DNA of 64,000 nt. It comes from Nitrospira sp. GTDB taxonomy: Bacteria; Nitrospirota; Nitrospiria; Nitrospirales; Nitrospiraceae. Location: NCBI GenBank assembly GCA_005116965.1, contig SWDG01000025.1, positions 137,214 through 201,213 on the forward strand, in the 5' to 3' direction. The notes under the pieces were generated by a model. The model ran no database searches and had not been told where the DNA came from. It saw only the letters and a program-made list of their open reading frames with translations. Numbering within the stretch: position 1 is the first letter of the stretch; each line of letters begins with the position of its first letter. Below are positions 38,387-46,881 of this stretch, piece after piece. The translations under genes were made by a program, and so were the position numbers.

Positions 38387-39877
38387 GTGAAGGGGTTTTC
38401 GTTGGCACAGACTGACGCTTCCTGTCCGACACTCTCTCCTGAGGCAGCCCGCGACCGCTGCGCGACTATTCGCGAGCAGTTGAGTCGCGCAAACTTGTTC
38501 GGATCTCCATCCGCCGTGCCACTGCAAGTCTCCGCTTCAGACCTACAGGCGGTGACCTCCTGGCGAGTCAGTCCCTGCCCATTGTATCTGTCATCTGAAC
38601 AGCTACGGTTCTTCACTAATTTGGGACCACACCTGCTGTCGTTCTATCGAGGATTGAATCGGCTGTACACCGAAAGCGTCAAAGGAATTCAACCAACCTG
38701 GGTTGCAGGCTACCTCGATCAAGGGAAGCCGGCTGCATTAGTACAATACAGCCGGATGAAACGGTTTCGCGATACCCTGCCCGCCGTCATCAGACCCGAT
38801 ATTATCCCCACACAGGACGGCATGGTGATCACCGAACTGGATTCGGTTCCAGGAGGGATCGGGCTCACCGCCTGTCTGTCTCGCATCTATCACGATCTCG
38901 GTGGCAATGACGCGCAGATCATCGGGGGGCCGCACGGCATGATCCGAGGGTTTGCTCGTATGCTGCGATCTCTCCAGGATCAGCAGGGAGGATGCATCGC
39001 GATTCTGGTCTCCGACGAATCGAAAGACTATCGGCCGGAAATGTCCTGGTTGGCCGCTCAGCTCCGCGAAGAGGGATTGTCTGTCTGGTGTGTCGAACCA
39101 CGCGAGATTCGGTTTACGGAGGACGGACTTCGCCTCCACACCAACGGAAGCGAGCAGGCGATCAGCGTCCTCTATCGATTTTATGAACTATTCGACTTGT
39201 TGAACATTCCTAAAGCCGAGCTAGTCCAATATGCCGCGAAGAAAGGTTGGGTCTCCGTGACCCCTCCCTATAAGCCGGCGCTAGAGGAAAAATCGGCCTT
39301 CGCCCTACTCCATCACCCAATCCTCCGCCCATTTTGGGAAAAAGAACTCGGTGCAGACTGCCTGCTGCATTTGACCACGATCATGCCGAAAACCTGGCTG
39401 CTCGACCCGGCACCGCTTCCTGCGATCGCGACGATTCCTGACCTGCATGTAGGGAACCGTCCGGTAGCGAACTGGGCCGACCTTGAAAAGGCGTCACAGA
39501 AGGAACGCCAGTTCGTCATCAAGCCGTCCGGCTTTTCAGAACTGGCCTGGGGAAGCCGTGGTGTTTCGATCGGGCATGACATGCCTCAGACCGAATGGGT
39601 TGAGGCTCTTCGGAAAGCCCTTGCATCCTTTCCGACCACACCCTATATCTTGCAAGAGTTCCATAAGGGGCGGTTGTTTGAGATGGACTTTATGGATGAG
39701 CACCAACAGACCATGGCGCACATGTCAGGCCGGGCGCGACTCTCCCCTTATTACTTTGTTTCGGAAGGAAGAGTCGAACTCGCCGGCATCCTGGCTACCA
39801 TCTGCCCAGCCGACAAAAAGATTCTTCATGGCATGAAAGACGCGATTATGGTCCCTTGCGCCCTACGACCGGACTAA
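38387..39877 (+). CDS. hypothetical protein with ATP-grasp-like C-terminal region (circularly permuted ATP-grasp-like)
   Basis: QFVIKPSGFSELAWGSRGVSIG and TTPYILQEFHKGRLFEMDFMD are ATP-grasp-like; N-terminal VITELDSVPGGIGLTACLSRIY. Confidence 0.6.
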   Translation: MKGFSLAQTDASCPTLSPEAARDRCATIREQLSRANLFGSPSAVPLQVSASDLQAVTSWRVSPCPLYLSSEQLRFFTNLGPHLLSFYRGLNRLYTESVKGIQPTWVAGYLDQGKPAALVQYSRMKRFRDTLPAVIRPDIIPTQDGMVITELDSVPGGIGLTACLSRIYHDLGGNDAQIIGGPHGMIRGFARMLRSLQDQQGGCIAILVSDESKDYRPEMSWLAAQLREEGLSVWCVEPREIRFTEDGLRLHTNGSEQAISVLYRFYELFDLLNIPKAELVQYAAKKGWVSVTPPYKPALEEKSAFALLHHPILRPFWEKELGADCLLHLTTIMPKTWLLDPAPLPAIATIPDLHVGNRPVANWADLEKASQKERQFVIKPSGFSELAWGSRGVSIGHDMPQTEWVEALRKALASFPTTPYILQEFHKGRLFEMDFMDEHQQTMAHMSGRARLSPYYFVSEGRVELAGILATICPADKKILHGMKDAIMVPCALRPD

Positions 39878-39901
39878 GTTCCTCAAAAACAATAAATGGC
39901 C

Positions 39902-40029
39902 GGCAGGATGTTCAAAAAGGCCTTTCAGCAAGGCCGCAGCGAACGAAGAGGCGAGGCGTACTTTTTTCGTACGTTAAGCCTCTGAGGCGAAGCGAGAACG
40001 AAGCTGGAGGACTTTTTCAACATCCTGCC
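39902..40029. repeat. imperfect long inverted repeat (~128 bp)
   Basis: Left arm GGCAGGATGTTCAAAAAGGCC...GCGAGGCGTAC; right arm GTACGTTAAGCCTCTGAGGCG...GACTTTTTCAACATCCTGCC. Confidence 0.85.
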
Positions 40030-40078
40030 AAAATGGACGTTTCACTTTCTCCTGTATTCCTGGTAGCCTTATAGGACT

Positions 40079-40417
40079 TTGGCTTTGACTCTTTTCCATG
40101 TCGACTGGTGCCCTGACTGTCTGGTGGTCCGCCGAAAGCTTGCCGACTTGGGGCTGACCTATGAAGATGTCGTCGTGCCGGACAACAGGCGCATGCGCAC
40201 GCAAGTTCACGAGGTATCCGGCCAATATTATGTCCCGGTCCTCAAGGATGGCGACCTCGTGCTGACGGAAACCGCCGACATTCTGGCCTATCTAGACGAG
40301 CGGTCTCGCACCGATCGGGCTGGAGCCACAGCAACAACCGAGTTTCAGTCACAAGCCCGCGCGACACCCGATGTTGCGGGCGAAGACGACGACCACCCTT
40401 CTTGCCGGATCAACTGA
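40079..40417 (+). CDS. glutaredoxin/GST-N-like thioredoxin-fold protein
   Basis: TLFHVDWCPDCLVVRRKLADLGLTYEDVVVP...YYVPVLKDGDLVLTETADILAYLDE. Confidence 0.85.
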   Translation: MALTLFHVDWCPDCLVVRRKLADLGLTYEDVVVPDNRRMRTQVHEVSGQYYVPVLKDGDLVLTETADILAYLDERSRTDRAGATATTEFQSQARATPDVAGEDDDHPSCRIN

Positions 40418-40434
40418 CCACCGAAGGACGACCC

Positions 40435-41628
40435 ATGGAAGAATGGCAACAGATCCTCGCCAAAAGTATCGTCAAACCAAAGGACCTCGCTGAACGGTTT
40501 GGTCTCGATGAGAAAGAACTAGAAGCGATCGTCGGCCCCTACCCGATGAGGATTACTCCGACGGTACTTGAGACGATCAAATCGAAGGACGATGCGATCT
40601 GGAAGCAAGTCGTCCCCGAAATCGCGGAGTTGGACGACATCGACGCAGAAGACGATCCACTGGAAGAAGATCTCATGAGCCCGGTGCCCCATCTGGTCCA
40701 CCGATATCCAGATCGGGTGCTGCTCATGGTCACCAATCAATGTCCGATCTATTGCCGGTTCTGTACCAGAAAGCGACTGGTGGGCAAACCTGGTTTTCTG
40801 AAAAAAGGCGAGTTAGACCGCGCAATTCAGTATCTTCGTGAGCACACGGAAGTACGTGATGTCATCCTGTCAGGCGGCGACCCACTGCTGCTCCCCGATT
40901 TTCTCCTCGAACGCATCTTCAAGGCCCTGCGGACCATTCCTCACCTGGAACTCATCCGCATCGGATCGCGGGTCCCAGGGTCGTTGCCGCAACGAATCAC
41001 CCCCAAGCTCTGCGAGATGGTGAAAAAGTATCACCCTATTTACATGAACCTGCATTTCAACCACCCGGACGAACTGACGCCTGAGGTGAAGGCTGCCTGC
41101 GGCATGCTCGCGGATACCGGCATCCCACTGGGCGCCCAGACAGTCCTCCTCAAAGGCGTGAACGACAATCCAGACGTTATGAAACGCCTCGTCCATCAGC
41201 TGCTCCTTGCGCGGGTGAAGCCCTATTATCTCTATCAGGCCGACTTGACCAAGGGGACGAATCATTTCCGGACATCCGTCGAAACCGGGCTGAACATCAT
41301 CAAGGCGCTCCAAGGCCATACGAGTGGAATGGCCGTGCCCCATTTCGTCATCGATGCACCGGGCGGCGGCGGCAAGATTCCACTGCTGCCGGATGACTAT
41401 CTGGTCCACATGGACAAGGACGGAGCCCTCCTCCGGAATTATGAGAATAAGACGTTTCACTATCCCCAGCCAAAGGCTGACAACCGGCGGGAACTTCCGA
41501 TGGTCGGTGTCGACGCCTCGCTCGATAACGCAGAAGAATCCTATGTGACGTGTGGTAACAGCTACCCTGACCGCGACGGCTATGCCGCCTGGGGGAACAG
41601 CTGCGGCGGAGATGCGGACGACCTGTGA
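40435..41628 (+). CDS. KamA family radical SAM protein (lysine 2,3-aminomutase-like)
   Basis: MVTNQCPIYCRFCTRKR radical SAM CxxxCxxC; VILSGGDPLLLPD; IRIGSRVPGSLPQRITP; GAQTVLLKGVND; HTSGMAVPHFVIDAPGGGGKIPLLP. Confidence 0.94.
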   Translation: MEEWQQILAKSIVKPKDLAERFGLDEKELEAIVGPYPMRITPTVLETIKSKDDAIWKQVVPEIAELDDIDAEDDPLEEDLMSPVPHLVHRYPDRVLLMVTNQCPIYCRFCTRKRLVGKPGFLKKGELDRAIQYLREHTEVRDVILSGGDPLLLPDFLLERIFKALRTIPHLELIRIGSRVPGSLPQRITPKLCEMVKKYHPIYMNLHFNHPDELTPEVKAACGMLADTGIPLGAQTVLLKGVNDNPDVMKRLVHQLLLARVKPYYLYQADLTKGTNHFRTSVETGLNIIKALQGHTSGMAVPHFVIDAPGGGGKIPLLPDDYLVHMDKDGALLRNYENKTFHYPQPKADNRRELPMVGVDASLDNAEESYVTCGNSYPDRDGYAAWGNSCGGDADDL

Positions 41629-42782
41629 CCACTCACTCATCTCGAGCCGGCATCCTCCCCTATCAAGACATCAAACGCTTGATCGCAAACCGAGCCATCA
41701 GCGCCTCCCCGTCTATCGAGAGCCGGCAGATCCAGCCAGCCAGCCTTGATCTCCGCCTTGGCCGGAAAGCCTATCGACTGATCAGCAGCTTCTTGCCAGA
41801 ACTGTCGGCCATTTCCTCGCGTCTGAACGTCCTAGATTTTTACCAGTCGGACCTCGTGATGTACGAGATGGATCTGACCGACGGAGCGATTCTGGAGAAG
41901 GGGCATGTGTATCTCGTTCCATTGCTGGAACAGCTGGCCCTCCCGAAGACGATCCGTGCACGGGCGAATCCAAAGAGCACGACCGGTCGGCTGGATGTCT
42001 TTACCCGCGTGGTGACGGATCTCACCTCCGGATTCGATGAAATTCGCGCCGGCTATCGAGGCCAGCTCTTCCTGGAGGTCGTCCCACGCTCATTTGCCAT
42101 CAAAGTTCGCACGGGACAGTCATTGAACCAAATCCGGTTTGTGTCTGGCGAGGTCACGGTGCCGGACCGAGCGCTTCAGGCGCTTCATCGGAACACACCA
42201 TTGCTGTACCATAATGTGGCTTCCCCAAAGGCCGTCGGCAGCCGAGACTTTCGTGTTGAGCATGGATTATTCCTCCGCATTGACCTCGCCGGCACGGATC
42301 AGCGAGACTCCCGTATCATCGGGTACCGTGCGAAGAAGAACAGCCACGTCATCGATCTGGAGAAAGTCGGCCATTATGCTGCAGCTGACTTTTGGGAACC
42401 GCTCCACCGCCATCGTCACGACAGCTTGTTATTGGAGCCCGAAGAGTTTTATATCCTGGCCTCGAAGGAGCGCATTCGCGTGCCGGCCGGCTACGCCGCC
42501 GAAATGGTGGCCTACGAAGCGGCCTGCGGGGAACTCCGGACTCACTATGCGGGGTTGTTCGACCCTGGATTCGGGTATGGATCGAAGGGAGAGATCACCG
42601 GCACACAAGTTGTGCTGGAAGTTCGCCCACACGACGTGCCATTCTTGATCCATGATGGACAGACCTTCTTTAAAGTCGTCTATGACAGGATGATGGGAAT
42701 GCCGACACAGCTCTATGGATCGGGGTTGGGATCTTCCTATCAACGACAGACCTTATCGCTCAGTAAACATTTTAAAGTCTAA
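41625..42782 (+). CDS. 2'-deoxycytidine 5'-triphosphate deaminase family protein
   Basis: IESRQIQPASLDLRLGRKAYRL; RARANPKSTTGRLDVFTRVVTD; FDEIRAGYRGQLFLEVVPRSFAIKVRTGQSLNQIRF; GTGA overlap with kamA. Confidence 0.88.
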   Translation: MTTHSSRAGILPYQDIKRLIANRAISASPSIESRQIQPASLDLRLGRKAYRLISSFLPELSAISSRLNVLDFYQSDLVMYEMDLTDGAILEKGHVYLVPLLEQLALPKTIRARANPKSTTGRLDVFTRVVTDLTSGFDEIRAGYRGQLFLEVVPRSFAIKVRTGQSLNQIRFVSGEVTVPDRALQALHRNTPLLYHNVASPKAVGSRDFRVEHGLFLRIDLAGTDQRDSRIIGYRAKKNSHVIDLEKVGHYAAADFWEPLHRHRHDSLLLEPEEFYILASKERIRVPAGYAAEMVAYEAACGELRTHYAGLFDPGFGYGSKGEITGTQVVLEVRPHDVPFLIHDGQTFFKVVYDRMMGMPTQLYGSGLGSSYQRQTLSLSKHFKV

Positions 42783-42784
42783 CC

Positions 42785-43198
42785 ATGGCTCTATCCGATC
42801 TACCACCGCCTCACAACGAATCGCTGGCCCCATCACGTCCGACCGAACCGGAAGAACAAGGGGCGGGAAACGAGCATCAGATCCACGTCATCGGCTTGAT
42901 GGTCGGAACCGCGCTGATGTTTATCGGCTTTCTCAATGTGTTTCTGTCCATCAGCGGCGGCTTTGAAATCAATCTGGTGCCCTTTCTCATCTATTTTGGC
43001 GGACTGGCGATATGGGCCAATGCGGCCATTGAAACGCCGACCTTCCGGTATGGAGTCATGGCCCTTGCCATCACCTTAGCCTTGGGCCTTTTTCAGTATG
43101 GGGAAGTCCTGTTTTGGCACAAGCAGATCCTCTTCTGGGTCACCATCATCATCGTGATGTACTTCATGTTTGTCGAACCTAAGAAACCCACAACGTGA
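42785..43198 (+). CDS. small multi-TM membrane protein
   Basis: Three or more hydrophobic segments (VIGLMVGTALMFIGFLNVFL, VPFLIYFGGLAIW, ILFWVTIIIVMYFMFV); collinear. Confidence 0.8.
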   Translation: MALSDLPPPHNESLAPSRPTEPEEQGAGNEHQIHVIGLMVGTALMFIGFLNVFLSISGGFEINLVPFLIYFGGLAIWANAAIETPTFRYGVMALAITLALGLFQYGEVLFWHKQILFWVTIIIVMYFMFVEPKKPTT

Positions 43199-43204
43199 TC
43201 TCTG

Positions 43205-43900
43205 ATGGCGATCACTGTCGTCATTCCAACCTTAAACGAAGAAAAGAACCTTCCACAAACCCTTGCGCGCCTATCGGCGGCTGCCCTGAGGGAGATCATC
43301 ATCGTTGACGGCGGCAGCACCGACAGCACCGTCAGCCTCGCTGAAGAATTTTGCGCCCATACGCTCAATGCCCGCATCATGACGTCGTCACGCGGGCGCG
43401 CGCGCCAAATGAACGAAGGGGCAAAAGTCAGCCAGGGGGAGATCTTACTCTTCCTGCATGCCGACACCCAGTTGCCGGCACAAGCCGGACCGATCATAGA
43501 ACTAGCCTTGAGCAAGCACCCCTCAGCTGTGGGCGGGCGTTTCAACGTTCGATTCGACAATCCCTCGGTTTGGGGCCGAGTCATCAGTTTCTTTATGAAT
43601 CGCCGGTCGCGCGTGACGGGCATCGCGACCGGCGACCAAGCTCTCTTTGTCCGCCGTCACGTGTTCGAACGGCTCGGAGGCTTTTCCGAGATTCCGCTGA
43701 TGGAAGATATCGAATTCAGCAGTCGGCTGCAGCAAGCGGGGCGAACGGTGGCGCTCCGGAACGCTGTCATCACCTCCTTTCGTCGGTGGGATACACAGGG
43801 CCCGCTGAGAACCATTCTCTTGATGTGGGCCCTGCGCTTTCTGTACTGGGCAGGAGTCAGCCCTCACCGGCTCAAGAACTTTTACGCTACTATCCGATGA
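43205..43900 (+). CDS. TIGR04283-type (arsenosugar biosynthesis) family 2 glycosyltransferase
   Basis: ITVVIPTLNEEKNLPQTLARL...EIIIVDGGSTDSTVSLAEEF...SRGRARQMNEGAKVSQGEILLFLHADTQLP. Confidence 0.92.
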   Translation: MAITVVIPTLNEEKNLPQTLARLSAAALREIIIVDGGSTDSTVSLAEEFCAHTLNARIMTSSRGRARQMNEGAKVSQGEILLFLHADTQLPAQAGPIIELALSKHPSAVGGRFNVRFDNPSVWGRVISFFMNRRSRVTGIATGDQALFVRRHVFERLGGFSEIPLMEDIEFSSRLQQAGRTVALRNAVITSFRRWDTQGPLRTILLMWALRFLYWAGVSPHRLKNFYATIR

Positions 43901-44634
43901 AACCAACAACAACCCCTCACCAGACAGCCCTGGTGGTTTTTGCCAAAGCGCCGATTCCTGGCCAGGTCAAGACACGCCTCTGCCCGCCGCTCACTCCCGA
44001 TGAAGCCGCTACACTCCATGGGAGCTTCGTCCTTGATACCCTAGAGCGAACAAAAGCTGCTGTCGCGACGTTGAAGTTGCCAATCGATCGGTATCTGGCC
44101 TGCGCCCCGTCGGCGACGCACGTCTTTTTCAAGATTATGGAGGAACGGCAAGGCGTAAAGCTGATCGATCAAGTTGGCGCCGACCTCGGTGCGCGCATGA
44201 GCCAGTCTTTTCAAATATTGTTCTCGCAAGGATACCGACAAGTTGTCCTCATTGGGACGGATGTGCCGACACTTCCGCTCGACCATGTTAAACAAGCACT
44301 CACCGCGCTGGAGAATCATGATCTCGTGCTCGGTCCAGCGTTGGACGGAGGGTACTATCTGATCGGCCTCAAGCGGATGGCACCGGGACTCTTCACCGAT
44401 ATGCCATGGTCGACCGATCAGGTTCTCAGACTCACACAGGAGAAAGCAGCGACGATCGGCCTCAAGGCTTCCTTGATTCAACCGTGGCGCGATGTCGATT
44501 CCCTGGCCGATCTAGAAGCCCTCATACAAGCTTGCAACGCCGAGGCCAAGAAGGCGAAGAATGATCGGGTGTTTTCAAGCCGCACAACCGGCGTACTTCA
44601 GGCACTCGCCAAACGACTTTGTTCGAGAGCATAA
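43897..44634 (+). CDS. TIGR04282-type (arsenosugar biosynthesis) glycosyltransferase
   Basis: ALVVFAKAPIPGQVKTRLCPPLTPDEAATLHGSFVLDTL; LIGTDVPTLPLDHVKQAL; LGPALDGGYYLIGLKR; ATGA overlap. Confidence 0.93.
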   Translation: MKPTTTPHQTALVVFAKAPIPGQVKTRLCPPLTPDEAATLHGSFVLDTLERTKAAVATLKLPIDRYLACAPSATHVFFKIMEERQGVKLIDQVGADLGARMSQSFQILFSQGYRQVVLIGTDVPTLPLDHVKQALTALENHDLVLGPALDGGYYLIGLKRMAPGLFTDMPWSTDQVLRLTQEKAATIGLKASLIQPWRDVDSLADLEALIQACNAEAKKAKNDRVFSSRTTGVLQALAKRLCSRA

Positions 44635-44666
44635 TAGCGTTCCTAACTGTTCAATCGAGGGGCCAC

Positions 44667-45401
44667 ATGAACCAGCACGTCGCACTCATCACCGGAGGGG
44701 CGAAAGGCATCGGGCGGGGGATCGCCCTCGATCTCGCTTCCCGGCAGTGGAACATTGCCTTCTGTTACAGGACCAGCGACACGGAGGCTAAGACAACGGC
44801 GCAGGAGATCACGCAGCGAGGAGGACAAGCGCTGGCCATCCGGTGCGATGTTTCCGACTCCGTAGCGGCCAAGAACATGGTCACGCAGGTTGAAAAGGAA
44901 TGGGGGCGAATCGATGTCCTGATCAATGGCGCAGGCCCCTATCATCGCATCAACCTGTTCGACGAAACCATCGAAGGCTGGAACGACATGTTCGATGGCA
45001 ACTTGCATCCTATCTTCTATCTGGCTCAAGCTGTCGCGCCGGGCATGAAGGCCCGCAAGGCTGGCCGTATCATCAGCTTCAGCATGGCCAATGCGGACCA
45101 GATGGAAGCACAGCCCGACGTGACCGCCCACTACATCGCCAAGGCCGGCGTGCTGATCCTGACGCGTACTTTGGCGAAGTTGTTGGCCCCCTATGGCATT
45201 ACCGTCAATACCATCTCGCCAGGCTTCATCGATTCTGGCAGTGCGCCGCCGCAAGAACTTGCGGCAATGACGAAGCGTATCCCCGCCGGCTACATTGGAA
45301 CGGTCGATGACACCGTGGCAGCTGTTCGTTATCTGCTGAGTGAAGACGCGCGGTACGTGAACGGAGCGAATATCCAAATCAGTGGAGGTTGGGGAATATG
45401 A
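44667..45401 (+). CDS. SDR family oxidoreductase
   Basis: VALITGGAKGIGRGIALDLA, VLINGAGPYHR, AHYIAKAGVLILTRTLAKLLAPYGITVNTISPGFI. Confidence 0.93.
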   Translation: MNQHVALITGGAKGIGRGIALDLASRQWNIAFCYRTSDTEAKTTAQEITQRGGQALAIRCDVSDSVAAKNMVTQVEKEWGRIDVLINGAGPYHRINLFDETIEGWNDMFDGNLHPIFYLAQAVAPGMKARKAGRIISFSMANADQMEAQPDVTAHYIAKAGVLILTRTLAKLLAPYGITVNTISPGFIDSGSAPPQELAAMTKRIPAGYIGTVDDTVAAVRYLLSEDARYVNGANIQISGGWGI

Positions 45402-45432
45402 AGAGATGGAACGACATTCAGGTTACTTCCTT

Positions 45433-45592
45433 GCTCACTGAGCGCGCACCCGGAATGATCGTAGTTTCAAATCAAGGATTGTGCTCGCTCAATGTGCGCA
45501 GTGGAACCAACCTGAATGCCGTTCCTGAGAAGGGACAGGAGGGTAGCGGCGCTCGGCCAATACGCGCAGGGAAACCAACCTGGATACTGTTC
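45433..45592 (+). repeat. degenerate direct repeats of the dispersed short-repeat family
   Basis: GCTCGCTCAATGTGCGCAGTGGAACCAACCTGAATGCCGTTC (45483) versus GCTCGGCCAATACGCGCAGGGAAACCAACCTGGATACTGTTC (45551); weaker third copy near 45433. Confidence 0.65.
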
Positions 45593-45630
45593 TTTGGGGA
45601 GAAGGGAGTTCAGGAAATGGAGGGGTACAG

Positions 45631-46035
45631 ATGAAATCGGAACGGGAACGCGAAGCTCACAGTCGTTTCGTTCAGGCGCTTCAACACGAACATGTGACCT
45701 GCGCCAAGCCCGGTTGCAGCGGGCCGATGCAGGTGACGGATCACACCCCGCATAACGGAAAGGTCAAGAAGTATGAAGCCGAATGTGAGCAATGCCATGC
45801 GGTGGAACAGATCACAGGCAAAGAAGAGCACGCGCCTCCCTGGGACATCGCCTCAATCACGATGATGGCCGAGATCCACCTACTCCATGACCAACCGGCC
45901 TGCCCCTACGACGACACCCCCATTACCTTCATCTCTTTACCCAATCCCCGGCGCAAAGCTCGGTACCGCCTTCTGTGCTACTACTGCGGTCGGCACACAG
46001 AAATGAACTGGCCTCCTCGGGAAGCAAAAAGCTAA
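45631..46035 (+). CDS. zinc-ribbon-like hypothetical protein
   Basis: CAKPGCSGPMQ...YEAECEQCHAVEQ...ACPYDDTP...LLCYYCGRH multiple CxxC; complete ORF. Confidence 0.75.
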   Translation: MKSEREREAHSRFVQALQHEHVTCAKPGCSGPMQVTDHTPHNGKVKKYEAECEQCHAVEQITGKEEHAPPWDIASITMMAEIHLLHDQPACPYDDTPITFISLPNPRRKARYRLLCYYCGRHTEMNWPPREAKS

Positions 46036-46068
46036 TTCGGCGAGTGCATCGCACCCTGTACCTTGACT

Positions 46069-46836
46069 TCAGTATGCAGCGAGCGCCTTCCGAATGAACT
46101 CCCCAAGCTGGCGAAAGTAGGCTCGCCCACCCACCAGATACGTGTCGTTATGTCCGGCACCTTCGACCACATACCAGTCCTTCGGCGGTTTGGCCGCGTC
46201 GAAAACCTGGCGACCAAACTCAATGGGAATAATCTCATCCTTGTCCCCATGGATGATCAGCTTTGGAAGCGACAGCTTCGGCAACCGGTCGATCAATAGA
46301 TGTGTTGCTCCAAGGAGCCAATGCACGGGTAACCCACCATAATAGAACTTGGCCACTGCTTCGATGGAAGGAAACGATGATTCAAGGATAAGGCCTAAGG
46401 CCGGTTGTTGTACTGCAAGTTCACCTGCCACGGATGCTCCCAGCGATCGGCCGAACAGCACGATTCGTTCTGGACGGATCTTTCTGATTCGCGTGAGGTA
46501 CTCATACGCACCGTACGCATCCTGGTAGAGTCCTACCTCGCTGGGGCTAGAGCCCTGACTCTTCCCATATCCGCGATAGTCGAACAAGAATATCGATAGT
46601 CCCATCTGGTAGAGGAGCTTGAGATTGTCAAGGCGATTGATGATGTTTCCGGCATTGCCATGGCACCAGAGCATCACCGGACGATCAGCTGCCGCCTCGA
46701 CATACCAGCCGAACAGTCTCGCTCCATCGGCGGCTTGGAACCACACATCCTCAAGCGGCAATCCGCTGAGCCTTGCCCAATCTCGGTCTTGCCACGGTTC
46801 GGGATGATAGACGAAGAATTGGTCGAGAAAACTCAC
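46069..46836 (-). CDS. alpha/beta hydrolase
   Basis: PVMLWCHGNAGNIINRLDNLKLLYQMGLSIFLFDYRGYGKSQG; IVLFGRSLGASVAGELAV; LIIHGDKDEIIPIEFGRQVF. Confidence 0.95.
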   Translation of the reverse strand: MSFLDQFFVYHPEPWQDRDWARLSGLPLEDVWFQAADGARLFGWYVEAAADRPVMLWCHGNAGNIINRLDNLKLLYQMGLSIFLFDYRGYGKSQGSSPSEVGLYQDAYGAYEYLTRIRKIRPERIVLFGRSLGASVAGELAVQQPALGLILESSFPSIEAVAKFYYGGLPVHWLLGATHLLIDRLPKLSLPKLIIHGDKDEIIPIEFGRQVFDAAKPPKDWYVVEGAGHNDTYLVGGRAYFRQLGEFIRKALAAY

Positions 46837-46881
46837 GGAGGGAGGATAACGGAACTTTTTTCAGGAAGGAAGGGATGGCGT

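Noticed and set aside
40870-41640. 256-aa minus-strand ORF
   Set aside because: Antisense to kamA; no recognisable features.
44643-45377. 244-aa minus-strand ORF
   Set aside because: Antisense to the SDR gene, which has clear motifs.
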